Assembly: GCA_014529385.2 (NCBI GenBank)
Contig: CM043966.1
Coordinates: 141,284,211 to 141,348,210 of the forward strand
DNA: 64,000 nt
Direction: 5' to 3'
From: Adiantum capillus-veneris
Taxonomy: Eukaryota > Streptophyta > Polypodiopsida > Polypodiales > Pteridaceae
The notes under the pieces were generated by a model, which was not told the DNA's origin, made no database searches, and saw only the letters and a list, made by a program, of their open reading frames with translations. Below, one piece after another: positions 22,278 through 31,876 of this stretch. Both the position numbers and the translations under genes were made by a program. The number at the start of each line of letters is the position of its first letter. Within the stretch, counting starts at the first letter, position 1.

Positions 22278-22712
22278 TTAATCTACATAGCTAGCATTTC
22301 GGAGATAATGGATCAAAATGTCATCTAGATAAAAGTCATTCTCATGATCTTCAAATGAGGATGGGGAGAGAGTGGTGGCCGATGGATTTAGCAAGCCCTT
22401 ATGAGATGTGTCATCTATCAAGACAGTGTCGATATCATTATATGGGACATAGATTTGAAAAAAAGGTTTATAAAATATGAATACATTTGGTTTGGTAGGG
22501 TGGTAGTGGCCATCAATGTAAACACACTCCTTCTGTGAATACAAAAATTCAAATTGCAAACGTTCGATTCTCGCTACGGTGCAAACCATATTTACAAGGG
22601 AATTGAGGTTTCTCTGCACCATAGAGGACCATATCACAACTTGAAACCTTGGAAGTAGAAATTGTATAGATTCCTTGGTTCTTGGACGCACAATGGCTCT
22701 ACGATCGCCCAT
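22278..22712 (-). pseudogene. FCP1/NIF-like phosphatase domain fragment
   Basis: The minus-strand frame of 144 codons reads FQVVIWSSMVQRNLNSLVN, then VLIDDTSHKGLLNP, and near the end YLDDILIHYL. These correspond to the VxIWSS-xxRN, LLLDDSPxKALxNP and terminal xxYL blocks of the plant FCP1-like (NLI-interacting factor) HAD phosphatases, some of which act on the RNA polymerase II CTD. The N-terminal catalytic DLDGTL/V motif is not found upstream, so the fold lacks its nucleophile and cannot be an active enzyme. It looks like a truncated gene copy. The ATG used here is internal to the domain, not a real start. Confidence 0.7.
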
Positions 22713-23023
22713 TTTGAAGCCCGCACTGGAGACACAAGAGTCTCAAACAACAAAAGAACAAGAGAAGAAGCTCGAGGATGTCAACACTAGACAAGACAAC
22801 CTCGACGGCAGGCAAACCCAGTATGAACCTTTGCTAGACATTGAAATGGTTGTTCCGATAATAACCAATGTAAAAAAATATGAAAGTCAACCTATTGTCC
22901 AACTACTTATTTGTTTTACAAAATGTTTACAAAGAATAATTATTTTGAACGTCAACAGATTGTTGTTGTTTCAGGAGCCATATAATCCCCACGCACAAGT
23001 TGTCAACCTATGCACCTTCAGAA
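22713..23023 (+). other. Unassigned stretch between the FCP1 fragment and the TIR element
   Basis: A plus-strand frame from about 22675 reads a charged helix-like stretch (TTKEQEKKLEDVNTRQDNLD) with no family match I recognise. I do not call it a gene. Confidence 0.35.
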
Positions 23024-23705
23024 CCTGGGGGATTCACTCTATATACAAAACGGGATGCCACCTGCGAGCGAATACCTTTGATAAAACCCCTATATACGAC
23101 TCATATTAGGAAATGTGACCACCCTTTCTACTCTTATACAACAATCAATGAAGAAAACTATTATACCCTTATCTTACATATAAAATTTAGGTCTCACATG
23201 ATCTAAGTGAGTAAAACTAGTCAAAGAGTGTGTAGCATAGTGACTGGTAACATACTAAGAAACCACTTATGTTGATAACTAGATGTACCCTCAATTTGTC
23301 CTAGTTTGACTTTCAAACTATGTACCCGATCAGCCTGCACTATGGCTACTCGTCCAATTATGACACATCCAAAGCTGGTGTAAATCAACCCTTGACCTAC
23401 TCCAAATCAACCCATATTTATGATCGGCTTGATGAAAATTTTGATGTGACCTGATAAACAACTTCCCTAAAATTCATCCGAGTTCTAGTACACACCAATG
23501 ACCAATCGTTACAAGTAATCAACCCAGGTCATGTCCTCCCCCTCCCCCCCCCGAAAAAAAAATGATACCCCCCTCTCTTATTTTTAAGCTTGGGAGATAA
23601 ATTATTGGGGGCTTGCCCCTAACTTATACGCTAATGTAACTTGTAAAAAAACCCCCTCCCCTGCACTTACGTGGTACGGTAAGTTTTCCATGGTGAATCC
23701 CCAGG
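23024..23705 (+). mobile_element. Small TIR (MITE-like) element, copy 2
   Basis: Begins CCTGGGGGATTCAC and ends GTGAATCCCCAGG, near-perfect 13-bp inverted termini. The interior is the reverse-orientation partner of 2399-2982. No coding capacity. A GGGG-rich end followed by ATGATACCCCC is shared by both copies. Confidence 0.62.
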
Positions 23706-23876
23706 GATTGTCGTCGACTATGACAAATAGATGATGCATAGCAAGGGGGCAAACAAGGGAGAAGAGGTGCTCCTACCGTCGACTACGGAAAACAAACGTA
23801 CATGCACCAAATCCAGGTTGGCATTAGAGGAATCGACGTGCAGTAGCACATACGGAAGCAAAGGAGGTCCATCCAC

Positions 23877-23879
<3 letters not shown>

Positions 23880-23938
<59 letters not shown>

Positions 23939-23961
23939 ATAATTGTGGACATCCATGCATG

Positions 23962-24010
<49 letters not shown>

Positions 24011-24097
24011 CAATCGCATGAGAGCTGGTGCGAGAGCTGCCAGTTCTTTCTGGAAAGAACACTCACTAGGCCTAGAGAGAGAACGGTTCATGAGTCC

Positions 24098-24132
<35 letters not shown>
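23880..24132. repeat. Three (AG)n microsatellites
   Basis: GA runs at 23880-23935, 23963-24009 and 24101-24132, separated by short unique sequence. The Arg/Glu and Leu/Ser frames on both strands are artefacts. Confidence 0.96.
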
Positions 24133-24135
<3 letters not shown>

Positions 24136-24984
24136 CTGCAACTGAAATCAGACATAAAATCTGCAAAAGATTCTGCATAGTTTTTATTTCTCAAAATTGT
24201 AGGTACGTACTAGTAGTGCTCTTCACTCTAAGGCACTAAACTGGGAAGGGGGGTACTCTTCATTGATGGAGATGACCTCTTGCCCGAATAGTCTCGCTCA
24301 ATTTTGGCTGGGCTTTATGAAATTACATATATTATTGGTAGCATTTGCACTCTAAGGCACTAAGGTGACAAGGGGTCTCCTATGCGTTAACGTGGATGAC
24401 CCCTTTCCCCTACCCTGAACTTCTGAACGTCATCATCTCTGAGGTGTTGTGGCCAAGCTTGGATTTTGAAAAGTCAATCATTGAAACAAGCTGATCCACT
24501 GACAGCGAAGATGTGCAACCTTAGAACTCGCATCCACCTATACCATTAACGCAGATGAGCCCTTTCCCCCACCCTGAATTTTTTTGAACGTCATCATCTC
24601 TGAGGTGCTATGGCCAAGCTTGGCTTCTGAAAGTCAATCATTCAAACAAGCTGGTCCACTCACAGCAACGATGGTGCAACCTTAGGAGTCTACACACCAA
24701 CTTATTGACCGTAGACCAGATTGAAGCTAGAAGGAGAAGAAGAAGAAGAAGAAGAAGAAGAAGAGGATTTAACGTCGTAGGAAACTATCCCAAGAGAAAC
24801 GCTGGGGCCTTCTTTCCCAGACCTCAAGACTCATGGACCTATGTCCCACACACCTTCTTATACTATTGAAAATGACCATGGGACGGTGAGAAAGATGGGC
24901 ATCAGCTACGGCAGGGCAGCAAATAATTACGGCAGGCATTGATGAAGGAGCTAGTAGTGGGCGAGCTTCTTGTTTTTAATGTTG
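24133..24984. other. Unassigned stretch with a 171-bp imperfect tandem duplication
   Basis: GAACGTCATCATCTCTGAGG occurs at 24425 and again at 24596 within longer similar units. Each unit contains TTAACG and a CCCTTTCCCC block, also seen near 3365. At about 24768 the string TTAACGTCGTAGGAAACTAT reappears, the same motif that flanks the HIPP fragment inside the CACTA element. A short (GAA)n tract precedes it. Confidence 0.5.
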
Positions 24985-27425
24985 TCTCTTGAAGTGCATT
25001 GATTGCGCGATATGACCAACTGAGGCAACGCCAGGAAGCTATGGGCTGTTTTCAGCAGATGCAAAAAGAGGGAATCTCTCCAAATTCAATCACCTACACG
25101 CGCATCTAGAAGGCATCTGGCATCATTCAAGTTGTTAGTATCGGCAAAATCTTATTGTTAGTCAAGGGCTGTTGACGGAAAACATCGTTGGTGCTGCCTT
25201 GGTCAGCATGTATGCCAAATGTGGTGTTAATTCATAAAGCACCAAAAGTGAACTTCCTATCCGAAATGTAGTCTCCTGGAATGCCACGATCACGGGATAT
25301 ACCCAATAGAGGCATGGCCAAGAAGCTCTACGCTGTTTTCAACAGATGCAAAGAGAGGGTAGCTCCTTAAATGCAATCATGTATGCTTTTATCTTGAAGG
25401 ATTGTGGCACTATGCTAGATGCTGATACGACCAAAGAATTCACGATGATATTGCTAGCCAAGGGCTATTGAAAAAAAAACGACGTACTTGGCACCACCTT
25501 GATCGACATGTATGCCAAATGTGGTGTCCTTCATAAAGCACAAAAAGTTATTGAAGAACTTCCTCTCCATAATTTCGTCTCTTGGAATGCGATGATCACC
25601 GGATATATCCAACGGAGGCACGGCCAGGAAGCTGGTTATTTTCAGCAGTGCAAAGAGATGACAACTCTCCAAATCCAGTCACATATGCTTGCATCTTGGA
25701 GGCAGATGGCATTATGCAAAATGCTGATAGGGACAAAATAATTCATGATGATATTGCTATCCAGGGGCTATTGAAAAAAAATGACATACTTGGCACTGCT
25801 TAGTCGACATATATGCCAAATGTTGTGTACTTCATAAACCACAAAAAGTACTTGAAGAGATTCTTGTCCAGAATGTCGTCTCTTGGAATGCAATGATCAC
25901 GGGCCAAGAGAGGTAGAGCCAGGAAGCTCTAGGCTGTTTTCAGCAAATGCAAAGAGAGGGCAGCTCCTTAAATCCAATCACGTATGCTTGTATCTTGAAG
26001 GCAGTGGCATTATGCAAGATGCTGATATGGGCAAAATAATTCACGATGACATTGCTAGCCAGGGGCTGTTGAGAAAAAATGACGTACATGGCACTGCCTT
26101 GGTTGACATGTATGCCAAATGTGGTGTACTTCATAAATCTAAAAAAGTACTTGAAGAGCTTCCTCTTTGGAATGGCATCTCTTGGGATGCAATGATCACA
26201 GGATATACTCAACAGAGGCAGGGCTAGGAAGCTCTAGGCTATTTTCAATAGATGCAAAGAGAGGGAAACTCTCCAAATGCAATAACATACGCTTGTACCT
26301 TGAAGGCATGTGACATTATGCAAGATGATGATATGGGTAACAAAAGTCACGATGATATTGCTAGCCAGGGGCTGTTGGAAAAAAATGACGTACTTGGCAC
26401 TACCTTGGTCGACATGTATGCCAAATGTGGTATACTTCATGAAGCACTCTTTGTCGAGAAAGCATATATATTGTTTGAGTCATGGTGCAACATGGCCTAT
26501 TGAAGAAACATGTTGTCCTTGAAGGTGCTTTGGTCGACATGTATGCCAAATGTGGCACAGCAATGAAAAGTTTTGGTTCAGCTTCCTGCCTGGAATGTGG
26601 TCTCTTGCAAGGCGTTGATTGCATTATATGCCGAACATGGCCGTGAAAAAGAAGGTCTAGATTGTTTTCACAAGATGTGAAATGAAAAGGGTACCTCTCA
26701 ATGCAATACTTATGCATGAACCTTGAATGCCTGTGGCATTATCCGAGACATTGTCGTGGGCAATAGTATTCATGATGAGGTTACTAGTCAAAAGCTGGTG
26801 AAGAAAAATGTTGTGCTTGGAAATGCTTTGGTCAATATTTATTCTAAATGTGATTCCCTCACAAAAGATCAAAAAGTTTTAGATGAGCTCCCTACCCGGG
26901 TTGTTGTCTCTTGGAGTGCGTTGATGTAGGATATGCCCAACATGGTTGTGGCAAGGAAGGTCTCGGTTGTTTTCACCAAACAGGAAGCAAAAAGGGTCCC
27001 TTTGTAAATGGCATCACCTATGCATGTACCTCCTTTTCTCATCAATTAAAAAACCAGGATGCCCATCAATCAAAGGAGTAGGAGGTAAAGAATCACATGT
27101 GCTGCTAATAAAGAGAACTGGGGTTATGAACGTTATCAGCCACTAGGAAATCGGCTAAGCAGTGAGGGTGAGGTCGAGGCTCCAGGTTGCATGAACACGA
27201 TTGCAGTATGCAAAGTTGAAGGCCAATTTGTATCTTGGAGGCTTGAGACTTTACGTAAGATGTTGACATGGTTGAGAAAATTCACGATAGCATTGCTCAC
27301 AAGGGACTATTAAATAAATCTATGCTTGCTAGTGCTTTGGTCCATGTGTATGCCAAATGCGGTGCACCCATGGATGGACAAGAAGTTCTTCATGGGCTTC
27401 TTCTCTGAAATGTCATCACTTGGAA
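24985..27425 (+). pseudogene. PLS-type pentatricopeptide repeat gene, decayed array
   Basis: The phrase VDMYAKCG recurs at about 25205 (VSMYAKCG), 25501, 25802, 26104, 26408, 26530 and 27340. Spacings are mostly 296-304 bp, which is one P-L-S triplet of about 101 residues. Between copies the text follows QEALGCFQQMQREGSSPN, ITYAC-LKACG, IHDDIASQGLL and VSWNAMITGY, all standard PLS-class PPR wording. Stops and frameshifts occur in every unit, and one unit (26408 to 26530) is mostly deleted. PPR proteins of this class act in organelle RNA editing or processing. This copy has no visible E/DYW end, because the array stops at the edge of gypsy fragment C. Confidence 0.92.
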
Positions 27426-28119
27426 GGACTGGACCCTTTGTGATCAAAGACTTATCACCAACTGGGGCCATCAAGCTTGCTGTCGACTAAAAAAAATTCA
27501 TATACCATTAACCCCAAGTATGCTTCTAAAACGGACACAAGAGAAACAGTAGATTGTTGCAGAAGCACAAGCAGAGGCCAAGGAACGAATAGCAAAACGA
27601 AGGCTTCTTTGACAGTGACAACAACATGGGCTCCCCGAAGATTAATGCCATTCAAGTAACAAACTTTGAAACAAAGCACATGCAGGATCCTACAATTATT
27701 ATCAAACTAGGACACAATCAAGTGGAGGCGATAGCAATGCTTGATTCAGGTGTTCAAGGTAACCTGATCTCCTATAGCCTTTACAAGAAACTCCAATTGA
27801 CAATCAGCTACAAGACACACAAAAAAATTTCCATAGTCATTCAGAACACTCGATCAAGGTAATGGGATGGACAGTGCTCATAGTACAGGTTAACCAATAT
27901 GTCTATCCGCATAAATTTTATGTGGTAGAAGATAAGAAAACACAACATGCTTTATTGCTAGGGCAACCTTGGCAGAGAAGGTATAATGTACAACTTGACT
28001 GGAGCTACAATACAGTTAGTATCCAATTAGCTTCAGAAAAACATCAAGTTCCTTTTGCTACAATAGCTACATACAAACCATCAGTAATGCACATGGCAGA
28101 TAAAGGTAAGCAACCTTTA
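27426..28119 (+). pseudogene. Gypsy fragment C: integrase end plus a post-integrase retropepsin-like domain
   Basis: Starts abruptly after the PPR sequence with GPFVIKDLSPTGAIKL, the GPY/F end of a Ty3/gypsy integrase. A basic stretch follows (AEAQAEAKERIAKRR), closely like AQAEAKERQQR at the same place in element B. Then comes a retropepsin-like domain with AMLDSGVQGNLISYSLYKKL (DSG codons 27743-27751) and, after a frameshift at about 27860, HALLLGQPWQRR with a following LDW. It ends with MADKGKQP, similar to MADRGK in A and B. Element A inserted at 28125. The sequence resumes after A at 55347 and continues to a polypurine tract and LTR-like start at about 56136. Confidence 0.8.
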
Positions 28120-28124
28120 CAAAC

Positions 28125-28355
28125 TGTGCGCTCCTTGCCGCACTGTCGAAGCAAGGGCCTTGCCTAACACTGTGTGCGAGCCATAGACGGCTCCAAGCAC
28201 ACAACTAGCTTAACTAGTAAGCTCAAAAGAGGGCAATGGTGTGTCACTCTCGCTCTATGCTCCTGCCGTGGAGGATTCCTCGCCGTGAAGAAGAAGAAGA
28301 CGCCGCTACGTTGCGCTCAACCGCTTCACCGCCGTCGTGCCGTCGCAATGCTCGC

Positions 28356-28421
<66 letters not shown>

Positions 28422-28744
28422 GGAGGTGAAGAAGAAGAAGATGGAGATGGAGATGGAGCAAGATCACTCTTCTATTGCACAAATGAGAGAATGAGTGAAT
28501 TTTAGGTTTAGTTGGCTTTTATATGAGCTCACCCCATTCACACTTGGGCACCCATGCTTAGCCAACTAATCCCTTGAATGTCCCAGTTAGAGTGCGCCCC
28601 TCATCGGCGATCACTCTTACCCTTTTCCTATTGGACCGACAAGCCCGGTACCTGACTCTACCAAATAAATAATACAATGTCCACCGTAGGTTACAACGTC
28701 CCTCTCGTAGGTGATAGGGTGTCCGTGAGCCGTGAGGGTTAACA
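28125..28744 (-). repeat. 3' LTR of gypsy element A
   Basis: 620 bp. On the minus strand it starts TGTTAACCCTCACGG. CATATAAAAGCC (plus 28515-28526) would be the TATA box. It contains an internal (CT)n(CA)n microsatellite at about 28356-28420. By eye about 15-20 substitutions separate it from the partner LTR, apart from the microsatellite. Confidence 0.95.
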
Positions 28745-28757
28745 TGCTCCCCTTCCT
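28745..28757 (-). promoter_or_regulatory. Polypurine tract of element A
   Basis: Read on the minus strand, AGGAAGGGGAGCA directly precedes the 3' LTR. Element B has the same tract (AGGAAGGGGGGCA) at 35070-35082. Confidence 0.85.
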
Positions 28758-30083
28758 GATGTAGATTCCGTCCTCGGAAGCTATTGAGTTGAAGCTCGTT
28801 GGTCGAGGTGGAAGAGCATTTGAGATGAATGTCCTTAGCCTTCATTAGTCACTGCAAAATCAAACAACATTGCACAATAATTGCATTTTCATAAGCGATT
28901 AAAAAGCATATGCAATTTTAGGCAGACAATTGATTGGTAACAGAATTTTAAACAATTTGTCAGCAATAAGCATTAAATTGCAATGTAATCAAATGCATAA
29001 ACAGATGTAAAGGTAAAAAATTAAACAAGTCTGGGGTCGCTAATTTAACGGTCGAAAGGCACTAGAGATCGACTATTAATACCATGGGTAAGCTTCTTAA
29101 TTTTCTCTGGTTAATTAAGCTGTTTAATCGCGAGAGCCAAGTATTTCATGTTCAAGGGATGACTAGAGGCTATACCTAGAGGACCTTGTAGTTAAGCTAC
29201 GATGAAAGGAATTTCTCATGAAATCATCGCCTGACTGATTACCTTTTCTTTGACCCCCCAAAGTGTTTTCACATTGATTCAATTTTGATGTGTGTGCTTA
29301 TTTTGTATGCCTTGGGTTTTTTGCTTTTCAAGGAAAAGCGCCCACACTGGGAACCTCTAGGGCTCTAGTACCATCGGCGATACATGTGAGTGAAGTACCA
29401 ATTTAAGCAGGGATTTCTCTTCCAGCTTAAAATTTTACATTGTGGCACTTTGATTTTTTGTTTGTTCATTTTCAGCATTTTAATTTTGTAACTTTGGGGG
29501 GTCATATAACACTGATACACCTCCCCAGGCTCATCACACTAGTAAACACCCTTTATAATACTTAAGCAAAAGGTCAATAGGGTCAAGCCCACTAGAAATC
29601 CCTAGTACATTTCACACAATGCTGCTTAAATCGGATTAAGAACCTAAGTAACCATTGATTATTAGGAAGGCATTCCCCATGGTATTAAGAGAAGATCTCT
29701 AACACCTAACCTGGTCAAACTAGCTTAGTCGGACTGGTTGATTTTTAAACCTAGACAAGTGATTATGACAAAAAATGTGCTGGATAGTATCCTACCAATC
29801 ACAATCAAAGCAGACAATCATAGATGCAAAAAAGATAAGGGGCAATGCTAATGGACAAGAAACACCTGTTTGTGTCGATGGTCACGCTTGATTTGAAGAG
29901 TGAGTCGAGATAAAGATTTCATCAAGGTTCAAATCCTATTAATAGCAACACGCTCCTATACACACTAGGAAACAAAAGGAATACCTCCAGGAGGCACATT
30001 AGTGGGAAAAGGTACCAACACTTATTGAACACAACAAAAAACATAAGGAACCCTAATCTAATTATTTGCACTCCCCTAGAGAG
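28758..30083 (-). other. Long 3' non-coding region of element A
   Basis: About 1.3 kb between the accessory ORF and the polypurine tract. No ORF of note. It aligns along most of its length with 35083-36354 in element B. Shared blocks include the one around CCCCCCAAAGTGTTTTCAC at 29255, so it is a conserved family feature and not random flanking DNA. Confidence 0.7.
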
Positions 30084-30542
30084 TCAAGGGAATAGGATAT
30101 TGTAGAGTTTGGGGGGAAACCCTAAAGCTAAACCCCTATCCTCGTCGTCGAGATAAACAAAGCCATCATCCATGAGACCATATGTGCCATCCATGTAGTC
30201 CTGTAAATTTTCTTCTTCATCATAGGTGCCCATGTTTACTAAGAAGGTCACTAGACGCCTATAGTCATCTTGATCAAAAGGGTAGGCTTGTGCAATGGGA
30301 GAAACGCTCTCTACTAAGTATGGATCAGACGTGGTCAAGAGACGTATCAACCATTCTAACTCCTCAAAATTACTCTCACATGCTAGCGTACCTATCAAAT
30401 CCCATTCACAGGAAAGCACTAGAAAGACCATGTGAAATATTTGTGAAAAGTAACGAGGGTACCTCTCACCCAAGGCAGGAGTGGATGACTCTAGCGTACT
30501 AGCCATATCTGTACACGCAAATAGATGATGGTTAGAGTGCAA
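30084..30542 (-). CDS. 152-codon accessory ORF downstream of pol, element A
   Basis: An uninterrupted frame in the sense direction between pol and the 3' LTR. Its most likely start is the ATG of MASTLESSTPALGERY, 12 codons into the longest form. The middle is mildly hydrophobic (FSQIFHMVFLVLSC). The C-terminal third is acidic and aromatic (MGTYDEEENLQDY, FVYLDDEDRG). The element B copy (36355-36813) differs at only 8 of 152 residues and has no stop, whereas the adjacent gag-pol is full of stops. There is no signal peptide, clear membrane anchor or cysteine pattern, so I do not call it an envelope protein. The function is unknown. Confidence 0.6.
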   Translation of the reverse strand: MHSNHHLFACTDMASTLESSTPALGERYPRYFSQIFHMVFLVLSCEWDLIGTLACESNFEELEWLIRLLTTSDPYLVESVSPIAQAYPFDQDDYRRLVTFLVNMGTYDEEENLQDYMDGTYGLMDDGFVYLDDEDRGLALGFPPKLYNILFP

Positions 30543-30751
30543 ATATTACAAGAGTCGTGTTCTTGTGCATAATTTGTTTTTATGATTTGTGTTATGGCTC
30601 TTGCTCTTTTAATTTTTTATCTTTTTTTGTGAGTATAAGGCTTTATATATACATTCCCTAAGATTGGAGATTAAGAGGTCAGGGAGAAAGGTTGAGAGGG
30701 AAGCAAGTGAATAATGGATGTCCACAAACACTCCCCCTTTACTTGGGTAGA

Positions 30752-31864
30752 TCATATTATTTGAAATGATGTCGTCACCCTTTGAAACCAGTTGTTCCAA
30801 GTTGTTATAGGTGAAGATTTTTGCCAGTAGTTTTCTATTACCTTAGGTGCCTCGTGGAGTTGCAAGGGTGGTAAGGTACTCTCCCAGGATCGAACTTGAA
30901 GTGGTTCATTAGGTGATTCTTGAACACTGGAAAGTGTGGATTCCTTTGTAGCTTCATGGAGGTCCACTATTGTAGGTGGAGGCTGTGTAGAAGCTTTTAC
31001 CTCTATGGATGTATTACATGAGGAGCTAGAAGCTTCATGGAACTCCACCCTTCCTGAGCTAGGTGGAATAAATTGGTTTTGCCTTGGAGCCCAAACTAGC
31101 TCTGGACTAGGTGTGTAGCATTCTGTGATCTTTTCCTTCCCACGGTCTGCCATTGGCTTTAACGTTACACTGTTTGACTCATATGGGTTTGTTGTCGATA
31201 GGGAAGGACACATTTTACGTTTAGGTACCCAAATTTGCTCATTCCCATCATAGTAGCCTTGGGCTTCTAATAGTTGTTTTGGAATCCATCGTGATTTGGT
31301 CTTGACTCTCCTAGGGCGCGCTCTTGGTTTTCTGCGGAAATGTTTTCTTGGAATTGATGGGAGGGTTGAGGTAGTTGGAAGTAAGGCCTTGGGGACCCAT
31401 TGATATGTACTCTTAGCTCGTGCAGGTTGAGTACTTGCAATATTACTGCTTGCTGCAACTACAAGTGTTGAAGTGCTAGGTTCATGGGTAGCCGGCAAAG
31501 ACGAGTTAACCACCTTGGCTTGTGAATGTTGGCTATCCTTCAACTTTTCTAGAGTTTGCAACGTAGGTGACTTTGCTTGAATGATAGGGGTAAGAGTCGG
31601 TGGTCGCGTCGTGACACTACCAGTATCCCAATCAATAGTGCATTTGGTTGCCAACATCCACGTGCGTCCAAGGTTTACGTTGCCTTCCATAGCTCCCGCG
31701 GGCATGACTAGAAACCTCTGTACTATGCTTCCATTTTCATAGACAACAGGGGTCTGAAGGACTCCAAGAATAGCAGTTTTCTTTTTATTAATGCCCTTGA
31801 CTTGCATCGTACTCAGGGATAGGGTCGGTTTCCCTAATTGACACCAAACTCCATAGGATAACAA
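30752..31864 (-). pseudogene. Element A second retropepsin-like domain and W-P-K tail
   Basis: This continues the pol frame after a TGA at 31877-31879 that falls exactly on the Gly codon of the active site: upstream NALLDT, downstream AKHNLLSYGVW. The domain then reads CQLGKPTLS, IVQRFLVMPAG and NVNLGRTWM with a following IDW, the flap and hydrophobic-Gly pattern of retropepsins. The remaining 240 residues are basic and Ser/Pro-rich with four W-x-P-[KR] motifs (YQWVPK, SRWIPK, IWVPKRKM, VWAPRQNQF), and end YWQKSSPITTWNNW. It lies after the integrase, where other gypsy elements have no protease. Role unknown; it may process the C-terminal part of the polyprotein. Confidence 0.72.
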
Positions 31865-31876
31865 ATTGTGTTTAGC

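Noticed and set aside
23731-24239. ORFs of Arg/Glu or Leu/Ser
   Set aside because: Microsatellite artefacts of the GA runs.
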